NCBI GenBank assembly: GCA_947446025.1
Contig: CANFEY010000001.1
Location: forward strand, 62,001-126,000
DNA length: 64,000 bases
Reading direction: 5' to 3'
DNA from: Bryobacterales bacterium
Lineage (GTDB): Bacteria > Acidobacteriota > Terriglobia > Bryobacterales > Bryobacteraceae
Shown: positions 43,128 through 52,052 of the stretch, one piece after another
Layout of the letters: each line of letters begins with the position of its first letter
Numbering within the stretch: the stretch's first letter is position 1
Program-made: the position numbers and the translations under genes
Notes under the pieces: generated by a model
What the model was told of the DNA's origin: nothing
Seen by the model: only the letters and a program-made list of their open reading frames with translations
Databases searched by the model: none

Positions 43128-44593
43128 AGCTTGTCCTTGAGCAGCCGATTGACCACCGCCGGGTCGCCCTGCCCGCGCGAGGCCTTCATCACCTGGCCAA
43201 CGAAGAAGCCGATCACAGTGGTCTTGCCCGCGCGGTATTGCTCCAACTGCTTGGGATTAGCGGCGATCACTTCGTCGATGATTTTCAGCAGCGCGCCTTC
43301 GTCGCTGATTTGCGAAAGGCCCTCGCGCTCGACGAGGGTCTCAGGCGCGTCGCCGGATTCCGCCATCTTCGGCAGCAGCTCCTTGGCGATCTTGCCGCTG
43401 ATCTTCCCCTCGGCGATGAGCTTGATGAGCCTGCCCAGATTCGCGGCGCTGATGGGAGATTCGGCAATGCTCTTTTCGGCGTCCTTGAGCAGCGCCGCCA
43501 GGTCGCCCATCACCCAGTTCGCAGCCGCCCGGGCGTCTCCGCTCGCTTTCACCACTTGTTCAAAGTAGTCGGATGTCTCGCGCTCCGCCGTGAGCACCTG
43601 CGCGTCATACTCACGCAGGCCGTACTCGCCGGTGAAGCGCGCGCGGCGCGAAGCGGGCAGCTCCGTCATCGCGGCTTGCACGTTCGCCATCCACGCCTCG
43701 CTGATTTTGAGCGGGACCAAGTCCGGCTCGGGGAAATAGCGGTAGTCGTGCGCATTTTCCTTGCTGCGCATTGTCACAGTTTCGCCGGTCGCCGGGTTGA
43801 ACAGCCGGGTCTCCTGCATCACCCGCCCGCCGCTATCGACGATTCCGACCTGCCGCTCAATCTCCTGATCCACGGCGAGCTTCAGAAAGCGGAAGGAGTT
43901 GAGATTCTTGACCTCCGCCTTGGTGCCGAACTTGTCCGCACCCTTCAGCATCACGCTCACATTCGCGTCGCAGCGTAGGTGGCCCTTCTCCATATCGCAG
44001 GTGGAGACGCCCACGTACTGCAGCACCTGCTTCAGTTCCGTGAGATACGCGTGGGCTTCGTCGGCGCTGCGAATATCCGGCTCACTGACAATCTCGATTA
44101 GCGGAGTGCCCGTGCGGTTCAGATCGACATAGGTGTACTTGTCGGAGTCCTTGAAGCCGTCGTGAATGCTCTTGCCCGCGTCGTCTTCCATGTGGATGCG
44201 CGTGATCCCGATGCGCTTCTTGACGCCATTCACTTCGATGTCCACGTAGCCATGCTCGGCAAGCGGCTTGTCGAACTGCGAGATCTGGTAGCCCTTGGGC
44301 AGGTCCGGGTAGAAGTAGTTCTTGCGCGCGAAGACCGATACAGGATTGACGCGGCAGTTCAGCGCCAGCGCGGCCTGGATCGCGAACTCCACCGCCTGCT
44401 TGTTCAGCACCGGCAGCGCGCCGGGAAGCCCCAGGCACACCGGGCACACATTGGTGTTGGGCGCGGCTCCAAATCCGGTAGCGCAGCCGCAGAAAATTTT
44501 AGTGCGCGTGGCCAGTTGGCAATGCACTTCCAGCCCGATCACCGGCTGATAGCGAGCAATCACGGAAGCGTCAGGGGCGGCAAGACTCGGCAT
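43124..44593 (-). CDS. gatB: aspartyl/glutamyl-tRNA amidotransferase subunit B
   Basis: 489 residues. GatB forms GatCAB, which turns Glu-tRNA-Gln or Asp-tRNA-Asn into the amide form. [23 protein letters not shown] opens the catalytic core, [15 protein letters not shown] follows, and the C-terminal half contains the Yqey-like helical and tail domains. ATG 44593 is preferred: a perfect TATAAT (44606-44601) ends 7 bases before it, and the alternative ATG 44602 would lie inside that box. gatA and gatC are not adjacent. The glnS gene in this window suggests that GatCAB here may serve mainly tRNA-Asn. Confidence 0.95.
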   Translation of the reverse strand: MPSLAAPDASVIARYQPVIGLEVHCQLATRTKIFCGCATGFGAAPNTNVCPVCLGLPGALPVLNKQAVEFAIQAALALNCRVNPVSVFARKNYFYPDLPKGYQISQFDKPLAEHGYVDIEVNGVKKRIGITRIHMEDDAGKSIHDGFKDSDKYTYVDLNRTGTPLIEIVSEPDIRSADEAHAYLTELKQVLQYVGVSTCDMEKGHLRCDANVSVMLKGADKFGTKAEVKNLNSFRFLKLAVDQEIERQVGIVDSGGRVMQETRLFNPATGETVTMRSKENAHDYRYFPEPDLVPLKISEAWMANVQAAMTELPASRRARFTGEYGLREYDAQVLTAERETSDYFEQVVKASGDARAAANWVMGDLAALLKDAEKSIAESPISAANLGRLIKLIAEGKISGKIAKELLPKMAESGDAPETLVEREGLSQISDEGALLKIIDEVIAANPKQLEQYRAGKTTVIGFFVGQVMKASRGQGDPAVVNRLLKDKL

Positions 44594-44639
44594 GGAGTCC
44601 ATTATAGCGGGCCATTGTGCGGCAGCTTCCCGAGCTGTC
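44594..44639 (-). promoter_or_regulatory. gatB promoter with upstream hairpin repeat
   Basis: TATAAT at 44606-44601 in CGCTATAAT, 7 bases before ATG 44593 (leaderless). Upstream, the hairpin GACAGCT-CGGGA-AGCTGCC (44639-44621) matches the one before tRNA-Leu at 25100-25118 with one change. Confidence 0.6.
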
Positions 44640-44640
44640 A

Positions 44641-44843
44641 ACCCAACTAGTACTGTATTAAGTGCCTAGACAACTTCACCCTACGCCATGGCGGGCGCAC
44701 CAGCCCATCCCGATGGATGGAGTGAAGGCGTAACAACCTCCAACCCCTGACAACGGTGCCGCTTGCGGGGCGGTGTAACAGCCGCCTCGCCGGACCGGCC
44801 TCACCCCAGTACTCGCCACGGAACTTTCTCCGCCCGGCTCGCG
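44641..44843. other. intergenic region with inverted repeats only
   Basis: No reading frame is convincing. Short inverted repeats are visible (CTTCAC 44674-44679 with GTGAAG 44722-44727; CCATCC with GGATGG around 44705-44720). It may hold a structured RNA or only promoter spacing. Confidence 0.3.
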
Positions 44844-44855
44844 TATCCTTAGTCA
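44844..44855 (+). promoter_or_regulatory. leaderless-type promoter of the DUF4097-like lipoprotein
   Basis: TATCCT at 44844-44849, 6 bases, then ATG 44856. No ribosome binding site fits. Confidence 0.5.
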
Positions 44856-45548
44856 ATGAAGCTCTACGCTGGATTGATCACCCTTGTTCTCCTGATCGGT
44901 TGCGGGGCCGCGCGCACGGGTCCCACGCAGCACGAATCGGCGCATTTTGACTTGGACAAGTCCGAGATGACGCGGGTGGAGCTGCGCATGGGCGCGGGCG
45001 AGCTGAACGTCTCCGGCGGTTCGTCCAAGCTGGCCGAGGCGGACTTTACCTACAACGTGGCCAGTTGGAAGCCGAACGTGGACTACCATTCGACCGGCGT
45101 CCGCGGCGACCTGCTCATCGCGCAGCCCGAAGGCAGCGGCGGCTTCGGTGATACGGAGTACCGCTGGGATGTGAAGCTCAACGACGGGTTGCTGATGGAT
45201 GTTGTGACCAAGCTCGGTGCCGGCGACGCGCGCATGAACCTGGGTAGCATGAACCTGAGAAGCGTGGAACTGAACATCGGCGCGGGCGAGGTGACGATGG
45301 ATCTGCGCGGCGCGCCTAAGCGCAGCTACGACGTACGCATCAATGGCGGCGTTGGCCAGGCCACGGTGTACCTGCCGAAGAGTGTCGGCATCGATGCGAC
45401 GGCCAAAGGCGGCATCGGCGAGGTCAACGTACGGGGGCTGGAGCAGCGAAGCGGCCGGTGGGTGAATGCCGCGCAGGAGAACTCCCCCGTAACCATTCGC
45501 CTGGACGTAAAAGGCGGCGTGGGTCAGATCGACATCGTCGCAGAGTAG
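44856..45548 (+). CDS. lipoprotein with toast-rack/DUF4097-like beta domain
   Basis: 230 residues. The N-terminus MKLYAGLITLVLLIGCGAA has a lipobox (LIGC, Cys16). The mature part is built of short repeated strands: VELRMGAGELNVSGG, VVTKLGAGDARMNLG, VELNIGAGEVTMDLRG, RINGGVGQATVYLP and KGGIGEVNVRGL. This right-handed beta-solenoid or toast-rack pattern is that of DUF4097/DUF2154-like proteins, which are often linked to envelope stress control. No partner gene is nearby. Confidence 0.82.
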   Translation: MKLYAGLITLVLLIGCGAARTGPTQHESAHFDLDKSEMTRVELRMGAGELNVSGGSSKLAEADFTYNVASWKPNVDYHSTGVRGDLLIAQPEGSGGFGDTEYRWDVKLNDGLLMDVVTKLGAGDARMNLGSMNLRSVELNIGAGEVTMDLRGAPKRSYDVRINGGVGQATVYLPKSVGIDATAKGGIGEVNVRGLEQRSGRWVNAAQENSPVTIRLDVKGGVGQIDIVAE

Positions 45549-45550
45549 CT

Positions 45551-45931
45551 CTAGCTCGAACTCTCAAACAGCAATTGACGATAGAGCCGGTCTCGCGCAG
45601 CCTCGGGCTCCGCCGGGACGCCTAGTTGCGCCGAGGCGGCCCGCCAGAGCTTAGTCATCAGCACGGCCAGCAGTTCCTCATCCTCCGTCGCATAGCGCCT
45701 GTTCAGCCAACCCCGGTTAAGCGGCTCGTGCAGCGAAAACGTGTCGGCTCCCTGGCGAAGACTCAGCCGAATGCGGGTCCCGGTGCGGTCGTGGTTCTGG
45801 GTGAGGTCCATATCCACTTCCCCCGCATGAGCAGCGAGACCCGCACCCGCGGATTCACGCCAAACCACCCGCGGAGGACTCGCTACCGTGCCCTCCAGTA
45901 GAAACTGCACCGTGTAGGCGTCAGTGATCAT
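45551..45931 (-). CDS. hypothetical protein
   Basis: 126 residues, no signal peptide. MITDAYTVQFLLEGTVASPPRVVWRES suggests a beta strand start, and ATEDEELLAVLMTKLWRAASAQLG a C-terminal helix. I do not recognise the family. A possible ribosome binding site (GGAAGG) lies upstream of the ATG. It is downstream of dgt, 63 bases away, on the same strand, and its stop meets the lipoprotein gene's end after two bases. Confidence 0.6.
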   Translation of the reverse strand: MITDAYTVQFLLEGTVASPPRVVWRESAGAGLAAHAGEVDMDLTQNHDRTGTRIRLSLRQGADTFSLHEPLNRGWLNRRYATEDEELLAVLMTKLWRAASAQLGVPAEPEAARDRLYRQLLFESSS

Positions 45932-45994
45932 GGCTTGCCTTCCACTCCATCCTACGGGCGTTGCGGCGCGGCGTCCAATAGAAAGGTTGGATGA

Positions 45995-47137
45995 CTAGCC
46001 CAAGTGAAATTGATCGCAGGTTTTGACGAAGTAGCCGTCGGTCATGCCGGCGATGTAGTCGCAGACCTGGCGGTGGAGGGGTTGGCTGGCGGACTGCTCG
46101 CGGTAGACTGCGGGCATGTGCTCGGGGTGGGCAAGCAGCAGTTCGAAGAGCGCTTCCATGCGGCGCACGGAGGCTCGGGTGGCGGAGCGCACGGGGTCGG
46201 ATTCGTAGACTTGCGTGCGCAGGAAGGTTTTGAGTTCACGGCTGCACTGGGCAGCTTCCGGGGTGAAGCGGGCAATGCGGGCGGGGGCGGAACGGACGGA
46301 TTCGAAGTCGGGCAGGCCTTCGGCGGCCGCGATGGTTGCTTGCAGCAGGCCGCCCACCATCACGTTGATCAAGCCGCGCAGTACTTCTTGCACGCGGACT
46401 CGTTCGGAGGCTCCGGGGTACATGGACTCAGCGTCGTCCCAGAGGTCCGCGAACTTGGCCACTGCGCCTTGGGCGTCTTCGATGCGCAACATGCCGGCAT
46501 TGTAGGCGTCGTCGAAGTCGGCGGCGTTGTAGGCGATCTCGTCGCACAGGTCAATGAGCTGGGCTTCGAGCGGCGGCTTGAGCGCGGGCAGATACTCTTC
46601 GAGCAGGGGGTCGGCGCCGGGGACCAAGTCCCGCGAATGCTTGACGATGCCTTCGCGCACTTCGAAGGTCAGGTTCAGGCCGGGGAAGCGGGCGTACGGG
46701 TTCTCGAAGCTTTCCACGATGCGCAGCGCCTGCAGGTTGTGCTCGAAGCCTGCGCCGAAGCGGTTCATCAAGCGGTCCAATTCCACTTCGCCGGAGTGCG
46801 CGAAGGGCGGGTGGCCGATGTCATGGGCTAGGGCCAGGGCCTCAGTCAAGTCGCCGTTCAAGCCGAGCGCCGCCGCAACCGTACGCGCGATCTGCGAAAC
46901 CTCAATGGTGTGGGTGAGGCGGTTGCGGAAATGATCGGAAACGGAGGCCGCGAACACCTGGGTCTTGTCTTCCAGGCGGCGGAAGGCACGGGCGTGGACC
47001 ACACGGTCGCGGTCACGCTGGAAATCGCTGCGGAACGGGTGCGGGAACTCGGGGAAGCGCCGCCCTCGGCCCCGGTCGTCAGGGAATCGCAATCGCCCCA
47101 GCGGCGGACTCGGCGGAGGCTGTAGTGCGGAACTCAA
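45995..47137 (-). CDS. dgt: deoxyguanosinetriphosphate triphosphohydrolase-like protein
   Basis: 380 residues. HD-domain dNTPase of the dGTPase type 2 group. RRLEDKTQVF is followed by DHFRNRLTHTIEVSQIAR, then the metal motif ALAHDIGHPPFAHSGE and later LIDLCDEIAYNAADFDDA. Such enzymes split dNTPs into deoxynucleosides and triphosphate, so controlling dNTP pools. The start is TTG 47137, the only conventional codon placing the conserved region normally; no strong ribosome binding site is seen. It lies 13 bases after the TPR protein gene on the same strand. Confidence 0.9.
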   Translation of the reverse strand: MSSALQPPPSPPLGRLRFPDDRGRGRRFPEFPHPFRSDFQRDRDRVVHARAFRRLEDKTQVFAASVSDHFRNRLTHTIEVSQIARTVAAALGLNGDLTEALALAHDIGHPPFAHSGEVELDRLMNRFGAGFEHNLQALRIVESFENPYARFPGLNLTFEVREGIVKHSRDLVPGADPLLEEYLPALKPPLEAQLIDLCDEIAYNAADFDDAYNAGMLRIEDAQGAVAKFADLWDDAESMYPGASERVRVQEVLRGLINVMVGGLLQATIAAAEGLPDFESVRSAPARIARFTPEAAQCSRELKTFLRTQVYESDPVRSATRASVRRMEALFELLLAHPEHMPAVYREQSASQPLHRQVCDYIAGMTDGYFVKTCDQFHLG

Positions 47138-47150
47138 TCCGGATGAACGC

Positions 47151-47861
47151 TCAGTTGGCTTTCGGCGGCAACTGTCCCATCATTTCCACGGCCATGGTGC
47201 TTATGGTGGTGGTACTGGTGCGGAGCTTGTCCAAGAGTTTGCGTGCCTCGTCCGGATTGCTCTGCAACTGGAGCCGGGCCAGGATCAGCGAGGCTTGATC
47301 AGCGGACACGAAAGCGGTCGGGCTGGCGATCAACTCCTCCAGCAGCTTTTTGGCTTCATCCGCCTTGCCTTGACCCCAGATGACCTGCGCCAGTGCTAGC
47401 TTGGCGGAGGACTTGAATTCCTTGGGCGCGTTGTCGGCAACCTGACGGTAGAGGGCGACGGACTTGTCGACCTCACCCCGGTCGAGTGCCTGAGATGCGA
47501 GATACATGCGCGCGATGGAGCCTTCGGTGGAGCCGGAGTACTGGTCGCCCAGCTTGGTGAAGGCTTCGGTAACGGCCTTGGCCTGCGCTTCCTTGGTGGG
47601 ATAGCTGAGATTGGGCGGGGTGACGGTGGCTCCGATCTGCGCGTTGAGGACCCGGCGCGCCTGACGCAACGCGTCCTGGCGGGCGGACGACTGCCGGTTG
47701 TTGTAGATCCAGTAACCGCCCAAAACGACCAGCACGGCCAATGCGGCCAGCGCGTAGCGCGTGACTTGGCTCTTGTGGCTTGCGACAAACTCCACGCCGT
47801 GGGTAACTTCGGCGGCAAGCACGTCTTTTTTAAGGTCTTTGCGGTTTAGATGGGAAGACAT
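47151..47861 (-). CDS. membrane-anchored TPR protein (YfgM/DUF2133-like)
   Basis: 236 residues. A cytoplasmic N-terminus (1-38) precedes one membrane helix (about 40-58, RYALAALAVLVVLGGYWIY) and a periplasmic domain of TPR-like helices (about 90-225), as in YfgM, an ancillary factor near SecYEG. ATG 47861 has CTGGAG 6 bases upstream. The gene lies 41 bases downstream of flgJ on the same strand and may be read from the flagellar operon. Confidence 0.8.
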   Translation of the reverse strand: MSSHLNRKDLKKDVLAAEVTHGVEFVASHKSQVTRYALAALAVLVVLGGYWIYNNRQSSARQDALRQARRVLNAQIGATVTPPNLSYPTKEAQAKAVTEAFTKLGDQYSGSTEGSIARMYLASQALDRGEVDKSVALYRQVADNAPKEFKSSAKLALAQVIWGQGKADEAKKLLEELIASPTAFVSADQASLILARLQLQSNPDEARKLLDKLRTSTTTISTMAVEMMGQLPPKAN

Positions 47862-47902
47862 GGAAACTCCAGAGGGACTTTTCCAATTGTAGCCCAAACC
47901 GG

Positions 47903-48169
47903 CTACGGTTTCTTCTCAAGGCTTGTGGAAATCAGCTTTGCTAGACCCAGGCCCCCGTTTTTAGACAGCACCTGGGCAAACTGCTGGGCGGCCATGTCCA
48001 TCATGGTGTCCGACGTCGGGTCATCGGAATCTTCGGCGGTGCGGACGTTTTGCAGCATTTGTCCCAGCAGGAGAGCCTCGAATTGTTGCGCGGCCTCGCC
48101 GGCATTCTTGGGCTTCGAGACGCCGTCGGGCGCGGACGGCAGCGCCGCGGAAAGAGGGGCGAAGTTCAG
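47903..48169 (-). CDS. flgJ: flagellar rod-cap protein FlgJ, N-terminal domain only
   Basis: 88 residues. The sequence KNAGEAAQQFEALLLGQMLQNVR, then MMDMAAQQFAQVLSKNGGLGLAKLI is the rod-binding domain of FlgJ; the muramidase domain of enteric FlgJ is absent, as in many phyla. No ATG, GTG or TTG is available in frame before the conserved region; CTG 48169, overlapping the flgI stop by 4 bases (CTGA), is the likely start. It helps assemble the rod in the periplasm. Identification is firm; the start is an inference. Confidence 0.85.
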   Translation of the reverse strand: MNFAPLSAALPSAPDGVSKPKNAGEAAQQFEALLLGQMLQNVRTAEDSDDPTSDTMMDMAAQQFAQVLSKNGGLGLAKLISTSLEKKP

Positions 48170-49245
48170 ATAACCTCGATTTCGGCGGAAAGGGCTCCCG
48201 CGGCACGCATGTTTTGCAGGATGGCGATGATGTCGCGGGAGGTGGAGCCGATGGCTTGAAGAGCGCGGACCAAGTCCTCTACAGTCGCTCCTTGGCTCAG
48301 CACAACGTTTTGCGCCTTGGCTTCCTTGGCATCCACGTTAACGGTGGGGACCACTTTGGTCTCGCCCTGGGCGACCGGGTTCGGTTGGGACACTTCAAAC
48401 GTGGTGCGAACCTCCACGCTGAGCGCTCCATGCAGGATGGCGACCGGAGAAATACGCACTTCCTTGCCCAGCACGATGGTCCCGGTGCGTTCATTGATGA
48501 CAACCTTTTGCATGCGGTCGGCCTCCACGGTGAGGCTTTCCATCTCGGCTACGAATTCAACCGAGCGGCTGGCGAAGGATGCGGGCATGGTGACCAAGAC
48601 GGCGGCGGAACTTTCGGCGTGCGCGGCGTTGGGGAAGCGCTGGTTGAGTGCCTCGGTGATGCGGGCCGCGGTGCTGAAGTCCGCTTGGCGCAATTGCAGG
48701 CGGAACTTGTCGGTGGGGGCAACCGTCGGGGGACTGCGTTCGATGATGGCTCCGCTGGGGATGCGTCCGACGGTGGGATGGTTCAGCGTCTGGGCGTTGC
48801 CGCCGCCGCCCGCCACGAAGCCGCCCGTGAGTAGGGCGCCCTGGGCTGCGGCGTAGACTTCGCCGTCGGGTCCCTGAAGCGAGGTGAGCAGAAGTAGGCC
48901 GCCCTGCAGGTTGGTGGAGTCGCCGATGGCGGCTGCCGTCACGTCGATGCGCGTGCCGGGCTGGGCAAAAGGCGGAAGCGTCGCGGTGACCATCACCGCA
49001 GCCATATTGCGGACCAGGATCGCCGTGGGATTCACGGTGACGCCCATGCGGCGCAGGATGTTGGTGAGGGCTTGTGCGGAGAAGACGGTCTGGCGCTTGT
49101 CGCCCGTACCGTTGAGGCCGACGACCAGTCCATAACCCATCAGCTGGTTGTCACGGACGCCTTCGAGCGAGGCGAGTTCTTTCAGGCGCGCGGCCGCCGG
49201 GGCAGCCGCAGCCGTCAGGAGTAGGACTGCAAGGAGTCGTTTCAT
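48166..49245 (-). CDS. flgI: flagellar P-ring protein FlgI
   Basis: 359 residues with a signal peptide (MKRLLAVLLLTAAAAPAAA). RLKELASLEGVRDNQLMGYGLVVGLNGTGD and QALTNILRRMGV are the family start, and GATVEDLVRALQAIGSTSRDIIAILQNMRAAGAL the typical end. FlgI forms the P-ring around the rod in the peptidoglycan layer. It lies 4 bases after flgH and overlaps flgJ. Confidence 0.97.
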   Translation of the reverse strand: MKRLLAVLLLTAAAAPAAARLKELASLEGVRDNQLMGYGLVVGLNGTGDKRQTVFSAQALTNILRRMGVTVNPTAILVRNMAAVMVTATLPPFAQPGTRIDVTAAAIGDSTNLQGGLLLLTSLQGPDGEVYAAAQGALLTGGFVAGGGGNAQTLNHPTVGRIPSGAIIERSPPTVAPTDKFRLQLRQADFSTAARITEALNQRFPNAAHAESSAAVLVTMPASFASRSVEFVAEMESLTVEADRMQKVVINERTGTIVLGKEVRISPVAILHGALSVEVRTTFEVSQPNPVAQGETKVVPTVNVDAKEAKAQNVVLSQGATVEDLVRALQAIGSTSRDIIAILQNMRAAGALSAEIEVI

Positions 49246-49249
49246 GAAG

Positions 49250-49846
49250 TTAGAAAGGCAGCAGCCCGAGCAAGATCCGATAGAGAATGTTGGGCCGTTT
49301 GATCGCGTCGTTCACCACGCCCTTGCCGTTGACTTCGAGCGTGAGGTCCGACATTTGGTCGGAACGGATGATGTTCCCGGGAGTGATGTCGACGGGACGG
49401 ATCAGACCGCGCACCAGGATGGTTTGGCGCTCCGAGTTCACCACGGTCTGCTTGGTCCCTTCGACCACCAGAAGTCCGTTGAGCGTGGTGGCGACCACGC
49501 GGGCGGAGACCGTGGTGGTCAGCGTCATCGCGCGGGTGGTTTCGCCTTGCCCCTGCAGAGTGCGCTCGTTAGAAAAGTTCAGCAGGCTGCCCAATGGATT
49601 GCCCGCCGCCAGCGCTCCGGCCAGGGAAGAGATCTGTGCGTTGCCGGCGGATTGGCGCGATGTATTGGTGCCTCCGGTTGCCGTGGCCGAGGCTTGATCG
49701 GAGACCACGATGGTCACAATGTCGCCAGGCGCGTTGGCGCGCACATCGCGGGCGGAGTTTGAGAGCGGCCCGGCCGCCGTGAACAAAGAGCCCGGCGATT
49801 GCCCCAGCGCCGCCAGCGGCAAACACATCCACAGCAAGACTCTCAT
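49250..49846 (-). CDS. flgH: flagellar L-ring protein FlgH
   Basis: 198 residues. After the signal peptide (MRVLLWMCLPLAALGQ) come SLFTAAGPLSNSARDVRANAPGDIVTIVVSDQASATA, then ARVVATTLNGLLVVEGTKQTVVNSERQTILVRGLIRPVDI, the FlgH core. FlgH makes the outer-membrane L-ring. Usual FlgH is a lipoprotein; here the only early Cys (residue 8) is not in a good lipobox, so cleavage by signal peptidase I is more likely. It overlaps flgA by 4 bases. Confidence 0.95.
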   Translation of the reverse strand: MRVLLWMCLPLAALGQSPGSLFTAAGPLSNSARDVRANAPGDIVTIVVSDQASATATGGTNTSRQSAGNAQISSLAGALAAGNPLGSLLNFSNERTLQGQGETTRAMTLTTTVSARVVATTLNGLLVVEGTKQTVVNSERQTILVRGLIRPVDITPGNIIRSDQMSDLTLEVNGKGVVNDAIKRPNILYRILLGLLPF

Positions 49847-50517
49847 TTTCGTATTCCTACTTTCCCTGGAGCCTCGACCACCGCCCGGAAGCGCTGGCCG
49901 TTGGCCGGATTTCTTACGGTGACGCGCTCGCCCAAGTGCCCGGAACTTTCGGCCTCGGAATCGAAGGCGATCAAGACGCCTCCGCTTTTGATTTCCACGC
50001 GGACCTTGTCCCCTCGCGAAATTTCGCGCTCGGTTACTGGCTTGGGTGGCGGTGCGCCCGGCAGCCGAACGCGGGCCCAGATCGCCACGCTGCGGTTATC
50101 GCCGAACAGCCAGCGCCCGCGCCACAATCCATTGGGCGACAAACCGTCCGGCCGGAACTCCGGCTTCCCAAGCGGGAGCGCGTTGCGGCTGAAGTCCAGA
50201 ATCTCCGCGCCGGAAGCTTCCATCGCGTCGCGCAACAACGCCGCTTCCAGCCGTACCGTGGCGCGCTCGAAACAAGCTTCGCGGGGAGCGTCGGCAGCCA
50301 GCGGGATCGAATGCTCCCTCGCGATCCGATCCAGTTCGTAGTACCTGAGGGTTCTGCGCGATCCCGCCACCGGAGCGGGTCCCAGGTCGAGCTTGGCGTC
50401 GAGGCCCGAAAACGCAACGTGCTCGGTCGCGAGTTCGCTACCGTGGATGCGGTCGCCCTCCACTAACGTACACGCCGGCAGCAGCCCCGCAAGGATCAGT
50501 CCCAGGAGAATTCTCAT
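49843..50517 (-). CDS. flgA: flagellar P-ring assembly protein FlgA
   Basis: 224 residues. A signal peptide with a lipobox-like end (LLPAC, Cys16) is followed by two weakly conserved domains and a C-terminal SAF-type domain: VTEREISRGDKVRVEIKSGGVLIAFDSEAESSGHLGERVTVRNPANGQRFRAVV, the FlgA signature. FlgA is a periplasmic chaperone for P-ring assembly. The position between flgG and flgH, coupled to both by 4-base overlaps, supports the assignment. Confidence 0.92.
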   Translation of the reverse strand: MRILLGLILAGLLPACTLVEGDRIHGSELATEHVAFSGLDAKLDLGPAPVAGSRRTLRYYELDRIAREHSIPLAADAPREACFERATVRLEAALLRDAMEASGAEILDFSRNALPLGKPEFRPDGLSPNGLWRGRWLFGDNRSVAIWARVRLPGAPPPKPVTEREISRGDKVRVEIKSGGVLIAFDSEAESSGHLGERVTVRNPANGQRFRAVVEAPGKVGIRK

Positions 50518-51305
50518 CGCGTGAGGTTGTTGACCTGGGAATACATCTCGTCCGCCGCTTTAACCACCTTGGTGTTGGCCTCATAAGCCCGCTGGCTGGT
50601 AATCATGTTGATGAATTCTTCTACTACGCTGACGTTGGAGGCCTCGACGTAGCCTTGTTGGAGGGTGCCGAGGCCTTCCTGGCCGCCAGGGTTGCCGACG
50701 GTGGGGTCACCGCTGGCGTCGGTGGGCAGGAAGAGTCCGCCGCCGATGCTGTTCAGGCCGCCGGGGTTGGTGAAGTTCGCCAGCTGAATTTGCCCGGCCA
50801 CCTGTGCGGCCGTCTGACCGGGCTGGGTGTAGCTGACCGTGCCGTCGGCGGCGATGGTTACTGTTTGCGCTTGCTGGGGCAGGGTAATCTGTGGCTCCAC
50901 GGGGTCGCCCGCGGAGGTCACCATGTTGCCGTCGCGGTCAAGCTGGAAGGCTCCAGCGCGGGTGTAGGCGACTTCTCCCGACGCCTTGCGGATCTGGAAG
51001 AAGCCTTTGCCTTGGATCACGACGTCCAATTGGTTGCCGGTCTGTTGAAAGTTGCCCTGGGTGAACACGATGCTGTTGGCCGAGGGGCGCGCGCCTAGGC
51101 CAAGCTGCAACCCGCTGGGGACGGTCGTCTGCGACCCCGCCGCCGCGCCCGGTTGCAGAAAACTCTGGTATAGCAGGTCCTGGAACTGCGTCCGGCGTGA
51201 CTTGAAGCCCGCCGTGTTGGCGTTGGCCAGGTTGTGGGCAATGTTGTCGATGCTCATTTGCTGGGCGTTCAACCCGCTGGCGGCGCTATATAAGGCTCGA
51301 ATCAT
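50514..51305 (-). CDS. flgG: flagellar distal rod protein FlgG
   Basis: 263 residues, the usual length. MIRALYSAASGLNAQQMSIDNIAHNLANANTAGFKSRR is the conserved N-terminal rod motif; DVVIQGKGFFQI follows; the C-terminus GYVEASNVSVVEEFINMITSQRAYEANTKVV is the FlgG signature. No signal peptide, as it leaves through the flagellar export gate. It lies 11 bases after flgF, and its stop overlaps the flgA start. Confidence 0.97.
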   Translation of the reverse strand: MIRALYSAASGLNAQQMSIDNIAHNLANANTAGFKSRRTQFQDLLYQSFLQPGAAAGSQTTVPSGLQLGLGARPSANSIVFTQGNFQQTGNQLDVVIQGKGFFQIRKASGEVAYTRAGAFQLDRDGNMVTSAGDPVEPQITLPQQAQTVTIAADGTVSYTQPGQTAAQVAGQIQLANFTNPGGLNSIGGGLFLPTDASGDPTVGNPGGQEGLGTLQQGYVEASNVSVVEEFINMITSQRAYEANTKVVKAADEMYSQVNNLTR

Positions 51306-51316
51306 ACTTGGCTCCT

Positions 51317-52024
51317 CTAACTGGCTCTCGCCACTTCGTCAATCGCGCGCTTGTTCATCTCTGCCCCCACCGACATGGCGCGTTGCAGCATCTCAAATTG
51401 GCGCATCACGCTGATCAACCGGACTGCCGCGTCGGTGACCGGTACGTTCGATTGTTCAACCGAACCTTGCTTGACGACTGCGTCGGGAGCCGTCTTTGCG
51501 CCCGCCGGATCGAGTTGGGCGAAGTAGCTCGAGCCCAGTTTGCCCAGTGCCTGGGTGGCGTTGCCGAAGCCGGTGATTTCGAGTTGTCCCAGTTCCTGCC
51601 CGTTTTGCTTGACGACCCCCGCCCGGTCGATCTCAAAGGGACGCAACGGATCGACGGCGATGGGTTGTCCGTTGTTGCGCGTATTGCGCAAGGTGTAGCC
51701 TTCCGCAGTCGCAAGCTGGTTGGCGCTTGAGACCTGAAAACTCCCGCTGCGCGAATACACCACGCCCGCCGGGGAGTTCAGCGCGAAGAATCCCTTGCCG
51801 TCGAGCGCGAGGTCCAGCGGATTGCCGGTCGGCATCACAGTACCTTGACTGAAGTCGGTCCAGCGCGTTTCAATGATGGGAAGCTCCTGCTTGAACAGAC
51901 TGTAGAACTCGCGGTCGGCTTTGAAGCCGTTGGTGCCGCTGTTGGCTATGTTGTTCGCCAACATGTCGAGCGATTCCATGCGTGCCTTCATGCCACTGGC
52001 GGCGGTGAGGAGGAGAGGGTCCAT
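51317..52024 (-). CDS. flgF: flagellar proximal rod protein FlgF-like
   Basis: 235 residues. MDPLLLTAASGMKARMESLDMLANNIANSGTNGFKADREF is a rod/hook N-terminus, DLALDGKGFFAL the middle, and SVEQSNVPVTDAAVRLISVMRQFEMLQRAMSVGAEM the end. It is shorter and less typical than FlgG, and its place before flgG fits FlgF. ATG 52024 has CAGGAA about 9 bases upstream. First gene of the leftward flagellar operon. Confidence 0.92.
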   Translation of the reverse strand: MDPLLLTAASGMKARMESLDMLANNIANSGTNGFKADREFYSLFKQELPIIETRWTDFSQGTVMPTGNPLDLALDGKGFFALNSPAGVVYSRSGSFQVSSANQLATAEGYTLRNTRNNGQPIAVDPLRPFEIDRAGVVKQNGQELGQLEITGFGNATQALGKLGSSYFAQLDPAGAKTAPDAVVKQGSVEQSNVPVTDAAVRLISVMRQFEMLQRAMSVGAEMNKRAIDEVARAS

Positions 52025-52052
52025 TGGTTGCGAGTTCCTGGGGGAGTCATTG

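Noticed and set aside
44600-44602. ATG at 44602 as the gatB start
   Set aside because: It lies inside the TATAAT box, so it would not be on the message; ATG 44593 fits the leaderless spacing.
44607-44641. TTGACA at 44641-44636 as the -35 box of gatB
   Set aside because: It is 29 bases from TATAAT, far more than the usual 16-18, and is part of the hairpin repeat.
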